Assembly (NCBI GenBank): GCA_023411715.1
Contig: JAEYOM010000081.1
Coordinates: forward strand, 1 to 63,665
Length of the DNA: 63,665 bases
Origin: Bacillota bacterium
GTDB taxonomy: Bacteria; Bacillota; Clostridia; Acetivibrionales; DTU013
Direction: 5' to 3'
The position numbers were made by a program, and so were the translations under genes. Below are positions 36,686-45,413 of this stretch, in pieces; positions within the stretch are counted from its first letter, which is position 1, and every line of letters starts with the position of its first letter. The notes below the pieces were generated by a model that made no database searches, was not told where the DNA came from, and was given only the letters and a program-made list of their open reading frames with translations.

Positions 36686-37735
36686 TCAGCTAATAATGTC
36701 CGTCCAGTTGTCATTAAATTTAGCGGCCATACCAACTGTATGTAAATATTGAATAAATCCGTTTATATTACTATCAATCGGATTCTTTTCCCTATAGATT
36801 GAAAGTATTTGATTTGCTTTATTTATATTGTTTGCTTTAATATAGGCGAACAAGCATTCCGCTAACAGTTGAGTTTCTACCGTGGCGGCGTTTTCCAAAT
36901 ACGTTCCCCATTCGTTCCATTCAGTTTCAGAAAGGTCAGTAAGATTTTCTATGGGCGGGTAAGGAGTAAACGAGTCATACTTGCATACCAATACAAACCC
37001 CAGTTTTTCGGCAATGGCTATAGACCCTTTATTTATATCAACACATAACCAATCTACACTTTCGTACCCTTTTGAAAAGCACATTTTTATTGTTTCATTT
37101 ACAGTGATTATACCTAAACCCATTTTTCTATATCGCTCGTCAGTGTGCACTCCAATAGCGATTTTTTTATTAAAACTACAATCGCTTAATGACCAGCTTA
37201 CAATAATATTATCTTTTCGAATGTAACAGCCCGCTCCGTATTTATTAAATGCTTCGTCACTACCCCAGTTCTCAATCCAATCCAGCAGTTTATGGGAATT
37301 TTCATACTGACTACACCGTAGATTAGCAGGTATAACAGGCTCTATACAATATCCGTCAGGTAAACTGCAATCAATATTCAATTTATTCTCTATACTTAAG
37401 TTATAATGCCTTCTTTGATATTTCCTGACGAATTTGTTTTTGTGTATACCTGGAATAACTGCATGCCACCTATATGTATCTGGTGTAATCGGATCCCAGA
37501 AATCAAGCTCATCGGATATAGTTGAATTAAACTCAATATCATCAATACTTCCTGCCAGCAAATTGCATTCGCTTGTTTGTATTAAAGCAGCTGTTGGAAT
37601 ATCAGTGTGATTCACAAATATTTCACCAGGCATAATTCCATAAATTACAGAAAAAACAGATAGCTCATTATTGGATTCTATCAATGAGATTACTTTTCTA
37701 TAATCTTCTTTCTCAAGTTTATACAAACCCAACAC
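36686..37735 (-). CDS. GNAT-family acetyltransferase
   Basis: 349 residues. The GNAT core lies at about 190-260: IAIGVHTDERYRKMGLGIITV is the acetyl-CoA loop (R/Q-x-x-G-x-G/A) and SVDWLCVDINKGSIAIAEKLGFVLV the second half. The N-terminal ~140 residues form an additional domain without a recognisable signature. A C-terminal helical extension of ~60 residues follows. Markedly AT-rich relative to the helicase and exonuclease genes on both sides, so possibly acquired. Substrate unknown. Confidence 0.8.
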   Translation of the reverse strand: MLGLYKLEKEDYRKVISLIESNNELSVFSVIYGIMPGEIFVNHTDIPTAALIQTSECNLLAGSIDDIEFNSTISDELDFWDPITPDTYRWHAVIPGIHKNKFVRKYQRRHYNLSIENKLNIDCSLPDGYCIEPVIPANLRCSQYENSHKLLDWIENWGSDEAFNKYGAGCYIRKDNIIVSWSLSDCSFNKKIAIGVHTDERYRKMGLGIITVNETIKMCFSKGYESVDWLCVDINKGSIAIAEKLGFVLVCKYDSFTPYPPIENLTDLSETEWNEWGTYLENAATVETQLLAECLFAYIKANNINKANQILSIYREKNPIDSNINGFIQYLHTVGMAAKFNDNWTDIIS

Positions 37736-37805
37736 CCTTTCTGCTATAGAGATTAATTCGAAAAATCAAACCAGTCCGCAGAAATAAAATTTACTTGGCA
37801 GGCCC

Positions 37806-38561
37806 TCATTTCAGCGTCAGCTCCACGGGGCAGTGATCCGACCCCATCACCTCTGCGCGTATATCCGCCCCCTGCAGGCAGCACTTCAGCCGCTCGGAAA
37901 CACAAAAATAATCGATGCGCCAGCCGACATTCTTCTCACGGGCGTTGAACATATATGACCACCAGGTATATGCGTTTTCCCTGTCGGGATAAAAATAACG
38001 GAAAGTGTCTATAAATCCTGCATCAAGCAGTTCTGTGAATTTCGCGCGTTCCTCGTCGGAAAAGCCCGCGCTGTGGTGGTTTGAGGAAGGATTCTTTATA
38101 TCGACCTCCCTGTGCGCGACATTCATATCGCCGCAGACTACCACGGGTTTGGCGCAGTCGAGCTTCTTCAGGTAGCAGCGGAAGGCATCCTCCCATTCCA
38201 TCCGGTAAGGCAGGCGCACCAGCTCTCTTTTCGAATTCGGGGTATAGACGGTCACGAGGTAGTAATTTTCAAATTCCAGCGTAATGACCCTGCCTTCGTT
38301 GTCATGCTCTTCAATACCTATCCCGTATGCGACGGCGAGAGGTTCCTTTTTTGTGAAAACTGCGGTTCCCGAATAGCCTTTCTTCTTTGCATGGTTCCAG
38401 AATTGAAAATAACCGTCCAGTTCGAGTTCATATTGCGGGTCGGAGAGCTTTGTCTCCTGAAGGCAAAAAATATCGGCGTCCATGTATTTGAAAAAGTCCA
38501 TAAAGCCCTTGCCGATGCAGGCTCTTAATCCATTCACGTTCCACGAGACAAACTTAGTCAT
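37806..38561 (-). CDS. xth: Exodeoxyribonuclease III (AP endonuclease)
   Basis: 251 residues of the EEP nuclease fold, normal for ExoA/XthA. Motifs: SWNVNGLRA near residue 6, CLQETK with the metal-binding Glu near 36, GYSGTAVF, CGDMNVAH with catalytic Asp/Asn near 145, and the C-terminal GSDHCPVELTL. Cleaves DNA 5' to abasic sites and trims 3' ends during base-excision repair. It may cooperate with the deoxyinosine glycosylase at 32.9 kb. Monocistronic. Confidence 0.95.
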   Translation of the reverse strand: MTKFVSWNVNGLRACIGKGFMDFFKYMDADIFCLQETKLSDPQYELELDGYFQFWNHAKKKGYSGTAVFTKKEPLAVAYGIGIEEHDNEGRVITLEFENYYLVTVYTPNSKRELVRLPYRMEWEDAFRCYLKKLDCAKPVVVCGDMNVAHREVDIKNPSSNHHSAGFSDEERAKFTELLDAGFIDTFRYFYPDRENAYTWWSYMFNAREKNVGWRIDYFCVSERLKCCLQGADIRAEVMGSDHCPVELTLK

Positions 38562-38661
38562 TTTTAGTACCTCATATCTCTTTTTCTTTTAGGAATAAAC
38601 GAGTAATTAGTTTCGATTCCTCCGGTAAAATATCGGCGGTTTTTCGATTTTGCCGGGAAAT

Positions 38662-39633
38662 TTATCGGAAGTTATTATTCGCCTGTTCCATAGCATCCTT
38701 CCTTGTTGCATTGGCAGATATCTGCCAGTACTTATATTCTACCTTGTTTTTGAGAAGTTGTGTACTATGCTTTTTATAAGTTGAGAACAGGATCGCAGCC
38801 AGGATCAGCAAACAGCCTGCGAATGCCCCTATGCCGTCCAGCCTTTCTCCCAGCAGCGCGTATGCAAAGACTGCGGCCGCGACCGGTTCCATAGTATAGA
38901 TTACAGTCACCTTTTCGGGCCTGATGAACTTGATTGCGCTCGACTGAACCAATATCGTCGTAACGGAAATCAGTATGCTGAGTATCAAAACAGCTGCCGG
39001 TACGATCCCCAATCCTTCAAAGTCAGGCAGCTTCCTGTCATAAAACGCGGCCAGCCCGAAAAACGCCAAAGTACCTGTAACATGCTGCATGAATGTGAAC
39101 TGAGCAGGGTCGGTCCTACCCGCAAACAGCTTCAGAGATGCCAGATACAGTGAGAAGAATATTGCATTGCCCAGCGCAAACAGGTCGCCGATATTGAAGC
39201 TCAGGCTGCCGAAGTCGCAGGTAAGCAGCAATACGCCGGATACCGCTGTCAGCGCGCTGATGATCTCCCGCTTGCCGGGCAGCTTCCTTTCGGCTGCAGC
39301 CATTATCAGCGGAATGAGGACTACCGACAGCTGTACGATGAAGGCGGTATTCGAGCTGCTGGTGCTGCTCAGCGCAAGCATGCAGAAAATGTTGCTGATG
39401 ACCGACAGCAAACCTATCCCGAAACCTGCGGCGACCGTTTTCAGATCTATTCTCCGTATCTTTCTGAAAAAGATCGCAGTTACCAGTATCAAGCCGCCGA
39501 GAAAATATGCGAAAAGTATCGTAAAGTATGGCAGGCAGCCAAGAAGTATCTTGGACCATATGTATGAAGAACCCCATAGAACCGCGTTCAGGAACATGAA
39601 CACCGATGCGTTGTTTTCCTTGATAATGTTCAT
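38662..39633 (-). CDS. EamA/DMT-superfamily transporter
   Basis: 323 residues with about ten helices arranged as two EamA repeats. The first has LNAVLWGSSYIWSKILL and SSSNTAFIVQLSVVLIPL, the second IRPEKVTVIYTMEPVAAAVFAYALLGERL. These proteins export or import small metabolites and amino acids. It is divergent from the AraC regulator with about 210 bp between them, so it is a likely regulatory target of that protein. The last ~35 residues are hydrophilic. Confidence 0.85.
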   Translation of the reverse strand: MNIIKENNASVFMFLNAVLWGSSYIWSKILLGCLPYFTILFAYFLGGLILVTAIFFRKIRRIDLKTVAAGFGIGLLSVISNIFCMLALSSTSSSNTAFIVQLSVVLIPLIMAAAERKLPGKREIISALTAVSGVLLLTCDFGSLSFNIGDLFALGNAIFFSLYLASLKLFAGRTDPAQFTFMQHVTGTLAFFGLAAFYDRKLPDFEGLGIVPAAVLILSILISVTTILVQSSAIKFIRPEKVTVIYTMEPVAAAVFAYALLGERLDGIGAFAGCLLILAAILFSTYKKHSTQLLKNKVEYKYWQISANATRKDAMEQANNNFR

Positions 39634-39846
39634 ACTTTCTCATCCCCTGATGTATACTATTCTGATTTTATGCAATATTTATTGCGAAAGTTGCTTAAAA
39701 GGCTGCAAAAGGTGCGGTTGTCATAAAGAGGCATCGGGGCGCAGCTTTTTGCATAATGATAAGAATAGGCGTGCGGATGCAAGTGCATGTTTTTAGTATG
39801 ATTGAGTATGCGGGAACAATACGGATGCGGGAAAGGAGACATTGTT

Positions 39847-40752
39847 TTGGATCAGGGAGACAGCAGGGATAAGGCTTTTAATTCAAACGAGCAGAAACGC
39901 GGATACCTGAACAGCGATTTTGAGTACTTTCACCTTAAAGATATGAAAAACATACAATTCGAATATCATTATCATGACTTCAGCAAAATTATCATATTCA
40001 TCTCCGGGAACGTCACGTATCTGATAGAAGGCAAGGCATACAGGCTCAAGCCCTGGGACATACTTTTCGTAGGCAGCAACGAGATACACAAGCCTATGAT
40101 CGACGCGACCGTCCCATATGACCGTATCGCAATATGGGTGAAACCCGGTTTCCTTGAAAATCACAGCCGCGAAAGCGATATGCTGACTTGCTTTCACCTA
40201 ACCGCAGAAAGAAATGTAAACCTTCTCAGGCTGGAGCCAAATGAGATCAAATATGTGCAATCTTTGCTTTTAAGATTGGAAGAAGCCTGCAAAGCGGGCG
40301 AGTTCGGATCAGAAGTGCTTAAAAACGCGATCTTCCTTCAGCTGCTTGTCATATTGACCAGGGAATTGCTGGGCAAAAGCGGCGCAAAAGAAATAGGCGA
40401 TATAGTGACCGACGTTAATATACAGAAGATACTCAATTATATAAACGCCAATATCAGCGCAGACCTGTCCGTCGAAACCCTTGCCGACAGGTTCTTTCTG
40501 AACAGGTATCACCTAATGCACAAATTCAAACAGCAGACCGGCTTCACCGTTCACGGCTTTGTGCTGCAGAAACGGCTCCTTAAAGCCGACAGCCTCATAC
40601 GCAGCGGTATGCCGGCTGCGCATGCCTGTGAATCGAGCGGCTTCAATGATTATTCGAATTTTGTAAGGGCTTATAAAAAACTATTCGGGTGTTCGCCCAA
40701 AAGAAGGATCGGTAAGTTTATTTCCCGGCAAACAGATCAAATAGATATTTGA
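39847..40752 (+). CDS. AraC-family regulator with cupin sensor domain
   Basis: About 301 residues from TTG 39847, which follows AAAGGAG by eight bases; earlier in-frame starts have no site. Residues ~35-110 form the cupin ligand domain (YHYHDFSKIIIFISGNVTYLIEGKAYRLKPWDILFVG). The last ~100 residues are the double helix-turn-helix (NISADLSVETLADRFFLNRYHLMHKFKQ and GMPAAHACESSGFNDYSNFVRAYKKLFGCSPKRR). Family members activate catabolic or transport genes. The divergent EamA gene is the nearest candidate. Its 3' end overlaps the convergent DUF2007 gene by 35 bp. Confidence 0.88.
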   Translation: MDQGDSRDKAFNSNEQKRGYLNSDFEYFHLKDMKNIQFEYHYHDFSKIIIFISGNVTYLIEGKAYRLKPWDILFVGSNEIHKPMIDATVPYDRIAIWVKPGFLENHSRESDMLTCFHLTAERNVNLLRLEPNEIKYVQSLLLRLEEACKAGEFGSEVLKNAIFLQLLVILTRELLGKSGAKEIGDIVTDVNIQKILNYINANISADLSVETLADRFFLNRYHLMHKFKQQTGFTVHGFVLQKRLLKADSLIRSGMPAAHACESSGFNDYSNFVRAYKKLFGCSPKRRIGKFISRQTDQIDI

Positions 40753-41263
40753 TCAGCCCAACCAGCAAAATCAAGCCCGGGACGAAAAAAAACAGGATCA
40801 ACCATGATATGCTGCGCCTTCTCCGGTTAATCTTCTGCTCCTCCGCAGACATATCCCGTTCAGCGGATACAGCCTCTTCATTATTCAGACGGTCCGACGC
40901 GGTCCCAGCCCCGGCTATATCAGGCTCTTCTGCGGTACTTCCATCGATATCCCCGGCATGGCTGTCGCTAATCGGATCCTCTCCTGTCATTTCCTCAGGC
41001 TTTATGTTGTCCGGGAAAGCTGCATCTTCCGAGGCTTTCCTGCTATTGTCGACTATTTCCCTGGCTTTGTCCAGCATATCTCCCGGCACATACAGGTCTA
41101 CTCCATAAACAGTGCCGCCCATCATGATCATCATATATCCGCCTGCCTCCCTGTATTTTCTGAGTACAGGGATATCGTTCGCCTTGAGAAGCGACTCGAT
41201 CATATCGGCTTCCATACTGCTGCTGACCGATAGCAAAAAGGCCCCGGTATCATTTTCTGACAT
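40718..41263 (-). CDS. DUF2007-type protein with C-terminal membrane helix
   Basis: About 181 residues from ATG 41263, which follows GGGAGGG. Residues ~5-75 match the DUF2007 (putative signal-transducing) pattern: a short helix that detects chain ends (EADMIESLLKANDIPVLRK) and YGVDLYVPGDMLDKAREIV. A middle acidic, low-complexity linker follows, and one C-terminal helix (WLILFFFVPGLILLVGLI) anchors it with the N-terminus inside. No known biochemical role. Downstream of the DUF4846 gene and probably co-transcribed with it. Confidence 0.75.
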   Translation of the reverse strand: MSENDTGAFLLSVSSSMEADMIESLLKANDIPVLRKYREAGGYMMIMMGGTVYGVDLYVPGDMLDKAREIVDNSRKASEDAAFPDNIKPEEMTGEDPISDSHAGDIDGSTAEEPDIAGAGTASDRLNNEEAVSAERDMSAEEQKINRRRRSISWLILFFFVPGLILLVGLIKYLFDLFAGK

Positions 41264-41279
41264 AGTTAACCCTCCCTTT

Positions 41280-42278
41280 TCAGTCATCAAATCTATAAAG
41301 CTGGTCCTTTGTAAACGTCCATTCGGGTGTTACGATCTCTTCATCGGAACTGACTGCATACCAGGGATCGCCGTCCTGATTGGCCGGATTTTTCAGTATT
41401 TGCATATCCTGCGCAGGCATATACCCCTGGGCAATGATGTAGTATTTCTTGCCCGTCTCCTTATTGAAGGCCATGTCGAGTACGATAACACAGTGTCCCG
41501 GCGAAGCGCCCTTGATAAACACATCCCCGGGCTGCATTTCGTCGATCGGAATGTTCTTCATTTCTTTTGAGAGCGAAAGCGTGCCTGCATAAGCAAAGAC
41601 CATGTCCAGATAACTTCTGAAGCTGTTATAGCCGGTGCCTGCGCTCCCGCGGCCGCTACCCCAGCTGACCTTGTTACCGCCGACGTTTATCCTGTTTCCC
41701 TTGATCCAATTCGAATAATCGGCTTTGAAACCATTCGTAAAATTAAAAGATATCTGGTCATACAAGCCTTTTCCATACAGATATTCCGCCCTTAGCCGGA
41801 TAACTGAATCGGCGCATTGCTGTAAATCCCTCTTGCCGACATCGAGATCGATGACCGCCGCGTACACGTCGTTCGGTTTTATTTCGCCGTTATAATATAC
41901 GACTTTGGAACCGTCAGGCTTGAGTGGCAGATTTCTCAGATATTCTCCGAACGAACCCTGCGGCAGCTCTATCCTTGTACAGCCCTCCGGCGCCAGTATC
42001 CGTTCCTGCACGGTCTTCCCTTCCGGAAAAACCAGATTGATGGCCTTATCTCCGGCGCTCCGGCTGGAATCGGCTAATAAGCCAAAAGAAGTGTTAACTT
42101 TAACGGTATCGTCATTGATCACTCCGCCGGAAACCGTATTATCCGCAGAAAGCCCGTATTTCTCCGTATTGGCCGTGTCTTTCCGATCTCCATTAAAAAA
42201 AAGGCCTTTTTCAGCTGCGTAGATAGTAATTGCACATACAGCAAACAAAACAAGTAGTTTTAATACCGGTTTTTTCAT
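41280..42278 (-). CDS. DUF4846-family exported protein
   Basis: 332 residues. A signal sequence or anchor (LKLLVLFAVCAITIYAA) is followed by a domain I recognise as DUF4846: RIELPQGSFGEYLRNLPLKPDG, CADSVIRLRAEYLY and DEMQPGDVFIKGASPGHCVIVLDMA. The Cys and His in those last two motifs are reminiscent of NlpC/P60-like folds, but catalytic function is unproven. It precedes the DUF2007 gene with a 16-bp gap, suggesting an operon. Confidence 0.82.
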   Translation of the reverse strand: MKKPVLKLLVLFAVCAITIYAAEKGLFFNGDRKDTANTEKYGLSADNTVSGGVINDDTVKVNTSFGLLADSSRSAGDKAINLVFPEGKTVQERILAPEGCTRIELPQGSFGEYLRNLPLKPDGSKVVYYNGEIKPNDVYAAVIDLDVGKRDLQQCADSVIRLRAEYLYGKGLYDQISFNFTNGFKADYSNWIKGNRINVGGNKVSWGSGRGSAGTGYNSFRSYLDMVFAYAGTLSLSKEMKNIPIDEMQPGDVFIKGASPGHCVIVLDMAFNKETGKKYYIIAQGYMPAQDMQILKNPANQDGDPWYAVSSDEEIVTPEWTFTKDQLYRFDD

Positions 42279-42418
42279 AAAAGCCTCCTATTCTTATTGT
42301 AACCTTCCTATCCAAAAATTTCAATCTATACGAACTATCTGGGACATGAGCTGTTGATTTAAAATAATCTATGTGGGTAATAATACGAAAATGCTTATAA
42401 CAAAGGAGAGTGTTAGTT

Positions 42419-42607
42419 ATGAAGGCAAAAATCGACAGAGATGGCTGTATAGCTTGTGAATTGTGTGCGAATACGTGTCCTGAAGTATTCAGGATGGCCG
42501 ATGACGGGCTGGCGGAAGTTTATGTAGACGAAGTGCCGGAGGAAGTTGGGGATGCAGCGAAGGAGGCGGAGGAAAACTGCCCTGTTTCGGTAATTACGGT
42601 AGGTTGA
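42419..42607 (+). CDS. Single-cluster [4Fe-4S] ferredoxin
   Basis: 62 residues from ATG 42419, ten bases after AAGGAG; the GTG start at 42410 is too close to it. CxxCxxCxxxCP near residue 9-20 (DGCIACELCANTCP) and a late ENCP give the four cluster ligands plus two extra cysteines that often form a disulfide in one-cluster ferredoxins of the Thermotoga type. Acidic overall. A low-potential electron carrier of the cytosol. The partner is not evident from neighbours. Confidence 0.93.
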   Translation: MKAKIDRDGCIACELCANTCPEVFRMADDGLAEVYVDEVPEEVGDAAKEAEENCPVSVITVG

Positions 42608-42655
42608 CTATAGCCAATAGCCTAAGACTTGATGTATACTGAAAAATATCATTTT

Positions 42656-42717
42656 TAAAACATTCATGGAGGATGTTTAGCGCCCTTAAGGCGCGGATTT
42701 CCTCTAAAACATTCATG
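42656..42717 (+). repeat. 13-bp direct repeats flanking a hairpin upstream of chrA
   Basis: TAAAACATTCATG occurs at 42656-42668 and again at 42705-42717. Between them, GAGGA pairs with TCCTC and, inside, GCGCC pairs with GGCGC (hairpin 42669-42704). It ends 18 bp before the chrA start, so it is in the likely leader. Confidence 0.7.
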
Positions 42718-42734
42718 AAAGCGGAGATAGTCTG

Positions 42735-43319
42735 TTGAAAAAGGATAGGCTCTTTTATTGGAAGTTGTTTTTATCTACCTTTACCCTGAGCGCATTTACA
42801 TTCGGCGGCGGATATGTTATCGTGCCGCTGATGCAGAAGCGCTTCGTCAAGGAACTCAAATGGATAGAGGAAGATGAGATGCTCGATCTTGTTGCTATAG
42901 GGCAGTCGGCTCCGGGGCCGATCGCGATAAACACGTCGATCCTGGTCGGGTACCGGATGGCCGGTGTTCCGGGAGCCTTTTTGACGATACTGGGCACTAT
43001 ACTTCCGCCGTTGATTATAATAACCGTTATATCGTATTTTTATATCGCTTTCCGCGACAACATGATCGTCAAAGCCCTTATGAAAGGGATGTCAGCCGGC
43101 GTAGCTGCCGTCATTGCCGATGTCGTTATCGATATGGCGGCAAAGATAATTAAAAACAAAATACTGCTACCGATAGTCGTTATGGTCCTGGCATTTATAG
43201 CAGCGGCATTTCTGAAGGTCAACATCATTTACATACTTTTGATATGCGGGGCGCTGGGAGCCTGGACGACTTACCGTACGAACCGCAGTACTGACAGAAA
43301 GGAGGGACGGGACAAATGA
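42735..43319 (+). CDS. chrA: Chromate transporter, N-terminal-half type
   Basis: 194 residues of the short-chain CHR family. FTLSAFTFGGGYVIVPLMQKRFV near residue 12 and VAIGQSAPGPIAINTSILVGYR near 55 are the signature motifs. About six hydrophobic segments follow. Short CHR proteins occur as tandem pairs forming one exporter. The start is a TTG, and the stop overlaps the partner by four bases (ATGA). Exports chromate in exchange for protons, or transports other oxyanions. Confidence 0.88.
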   Translation: MKKDRLFYWKLFLSTFTLSAFTFGGGYVIVPLMQKRFVKELKWIEEDEMLDLVAIGQSAPGPIAINTSILVGYRMAGVPGAFLTILGTILPPLIIITVISYFYIAFRDNMIVKALMKGMSAGVAAVIADVVIDMAAKIIKNKILLPIVVMVLAFIAAAFLKVNIIYILLICGALGAWTTYRTNRSTDRKEGRDK

Positions 43320-43885
43320 TTTTTTTTCAATTGTTCTGGAGCTTCTTTATTGTCGGCCTGTTCAGCTTCGGGGGAGGGTATGCCGCGCTTCCGCTGATAC
43401 AGCATCAGGTCCTCGAGGTACATAACTGGCTGACGCCAACGGAATTTATGGATGTGCTGACAATATCGCAGATGACCCCGGGCCCGATCGCCATCAATGC
43501 ATCCACATTCGTCGGCACAAAAACTGCCGGAATAGCGGGAGCAATAGTAGCCACAGTCGGCTGTGTCACACCTTCATGCATCATAGTACTTATCCTCGCG
43601 ACACTTTACTATAAATACAAAGGCCTCAGCATGGTCCAGGGCATAATAAAAGGCCTCCGTCCCGCTGTCGTCGCGTTGATCGCCTCCGCAGGCCTGTCGA
43701 TACTGGTCACGGTATTATTCAACAAGGAAGAGTTACCGATAAAGCCGTCAGATCTTAACTGGATAGCTACCGCGCTGTTTCTGGCGAGCTTGTTCCTGCT
43801 GAGGAAATTCAAGCTGAACCCCATTATCGTTATGCTGATCGCAGGTGTAGCAGGCGTCGTTGTTTTCGGCTTTTTAGGCTTATGA
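43316..43885 (+). CDS. Chromate transporter, C-terminal-half type
   Basis: 189 residues, paralogous to the preceding gene: FFIVGLFSFGGGYAALPLIQHQVL near residue 8 and ISQMTPGPIAINASTFVGTK near 52. Six hydrophobic segments. The four-base overlap with its partner indicates co-translation and heteromeric assembly, as in known split CHR pairs. Confidence 0.88.
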   Translation: MIFFQLFWSFFIVGLFSFGGGYAALPLIQHQVLEVHNWLTPTEFMDVLTISQMTPGPIAINASTFVGTKTAGIAGAIVATVGCVTPSCIIVLILATLYYKYKGLSMVQGIIKGLRPAVVALIASAGLSILVTVLFNKEELPIKPSDLNWIATALFLASLFLLRKFKLNPIIVMLIAGVAGVVVFGFLGL

Positions 43886-43930
43886 TTTGCTATCGGGTGC
43901 GCGCCGCGCTAAAATATTTGAAAATAAAAA

Positions 43931-44307
43931 TAAGGAACGCAACGATCTAACTTGCACCAATACAGATCCCTTATTACCTGGCATTGATCTCAAGACCAAT
44001 ACCAAGCAGTTCACAACCTGTACTGATGGTTTGTTCGACCATGCAGACTACTTGCACAGCTATATGCAACCGGTGGGCTGCATATAACCATTTCAGCAAT
44101 CTGCAGGATCTTAGCTCGACCCTGACGGATAAGTTGGGATCCTATTACAATCAACTAAAGCGACTATAATAAAACCTTTCCCCACCCGGCAGGATCTTCC
44201 CTCCGACTGCATACAAGCCGCATAGACCTATATGCAATCTTTGGCCGACCCATATACGCCCCGACACAGAGCATATATAGATCTTGGCTCAACCGTTACG
44301 TTCCTTA
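43931..44307 (-). ncRNA. Candidate large structured RNA, class not recognised
   Basis: No protein is supported in the 545 bp between chrA and the GNAT gene. Read as minus-strand RNA, the first 17 bases (44307-44291) pair with the last 17 (43947-43931) at every position, three as G-U. Internal hairpins: 44239-44205, a 15-bp stem with a five-base loop and four G-U pairs; 44089-44058, 11 bp; 44025-44007, 7 bp with one mismatch; 44003-43980, 10 bp with loop UUGA and two G-U pairs. The plus strand would have A-C mismatches at the wobbles. TATAAT sits at 44317-44312, just before the 5' end, and a U-rich tail follows 43931. Not RNase P, tmRNA, SRP or 6S RNA as I know them. Confidence 0.65.
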
Positions 44308-44311
44308 CACT

Positions 44312-44317
44312 ATTATA
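44312..44317 (-). promoter_or_regulatory. -10 box for the structured RNA
   Basis: A perfect TATAAT on the minus strand lies about six bases before the 5' strand of the closing stem, so transcription would start at the beginning of the folded region. No good -35 box is seen at 16-18 bases, which is a weakness. Confidence 0.45.
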
Positions 44318-44430
44318 TTGCGCAGCTAAACCATGATTATTCCTGTTAATTTATTCTTTTTGATATTTTCAATTGCTCCCATTTTGTTATCGAAATCGCA
44401 CGTTTAGCCTGATGGCCGCACCCGATAAAT

Positions 44431-45255
44431 TCAGGCCTCCAACTCGATGAAAAGGTAATCGTCAAAAGGTTCAAAGCCTAAGGCTGTATAGGCTTTTAAG
44501 GCAGGCTCATTATTTTTTCGCGCAAAGAGCGTCGGCATTTTACCCCGAGCGGCTATCCTCCTGCACACTTCCGATACGACCGTTTTGCAATAGCCCTTCC
44601 CACGCTCCGCTTCCTCCGTATATACCGAACCTATCTGGTTCAAAGACTTTGTGTAGGTCTGGATATTGGCAAAGGCTACCGGCACGCCGTTCGCAACCGC
44701 GATCACAGCATCCTCCTCCGGATCGTTGCTCAGCCTTTTCAACTCGTCTTCACGGCTTACGTTTTCATGAAAGCCAATATTTCTTACGCGCAAAAGAAAG
44801 TCCAGCAGGCTTTCGTCACGGGCAGCTTCAGACGCTTCCCTGAATTCAACCCCTTCGGCCTTGAAAGACTTTAAGCTTTTGTTAACGAAATAGCAGCTCT
44901 CCTTACACACCTTGATTTTTTTGAAATCCTTGATGTTTTGATAAAGAGGCCTCACGATCCCGGCCATGCCCATGAGGTGTTCAAATTTTCTTTCCTTCAT
45001 TTTCTGTGCAAACAGAGGTATTGCTTGCTCGGATTCATAATGCGGTATGCAGCTCCCAAGGTTGTAAAAAGGAAGTATGCCTTTCAGCCCGGTCGCGTCA
45101 AAAATGCCGAAGTAATCCGCACACCTCCTTGTTTCCCTGTCGTTCTCCAACCCGAACCTAATGACATTTGCATAAAGGAAGGAGGTCTCGATCTCATTTC
45201 TGTTGATATAGTCCAAAACAGCTTGCTTATCGTTATTATTCAATAACCGTATCAT
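44431..45255 (-). CDS. GNAT-family acetyltransferase
   Basis: 274 residues. The C-terminal ~120 residues have the GNAT core: VIAVANGVPVAFANIQTY, IGSVYTEEAERGKGYCKTVVSEV (acetyl-CoA loop R-x-x-G-x-G-like) and FARKNNEPALKAYTALGFEPFDDY. The N-terminal half is a divergent GNAT-like domain, giving the two-lobed layout common in this group. No neighbouring biosynthetic genes point to the substrate. The structured RNA lies just downstream on the same strand. Confidence 0.82.
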   Translation of the reverse strand: MIRLLNNNDKQAVLDYINRNEIETSFLYANVIRFGLENDRETRRCADYFGIFDATGLKGILPFYNLGSCIPHYESEQAIPLFAQKMKERKFEHLMGMAGIVRPLYQNIKDFKKIKVCKESCYFVNKSLKSFKAEGVEFREASEAARDESLLDFLLRVRNIGFHENVSREDELKRLSNDPEEDAVIAVANGVPVAFANIQTYTKSLNQIGSVYTEEAERGKGYCKTVVSEVCRRIAARGKMPTLFARKNNEPALKAYTALGFEPFDDYLFIELEA

Positions 45256-45346
45256 ATTTTTTTCACCGCCTCCTGATCAGTTGAGTCAATTACACCGGGT
45301 AAAACTCTGACGCCTCATTGCATTAGCATATCGCTGCAACCGTATC

Positions 45347-45413
45347 GCTTCGGCTTCGGCTTTGGCTTCGGCTTTGGCTTCGGCTTTGGCTTCGGCTTCA
45401 GCTTCGGCTTCGG
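45347..45413. repeat. 6/12-bp tandem repeat (GGCTTC/GGCTTT)
   Basis: About eleven near-perfect hexamers, mostly alternating CGGCTT and TGGCTT, abut the stop codon of the next minus-strand gene. In that gene's frame, the sequence beyond the stop would encode an alternating Pro-Lys tract. Confidence 0.85.

Noticed and set aside
43887..44169. Two short plus-strand ORFs (66 and 61 codons) in the chrA-GNAT gap
   Set aside because: No ribosome binding site, no family resemblance, and they lie within the region whose pairing pattern indicates minus-strand RNA.
43931..44307. Terminal inverted repeats of a MITE-like element
   Set aside because: The ends pair fully only through minus-strand G-U wobbles, internal hairpins show the same bias, and no target-site duplication is visible.
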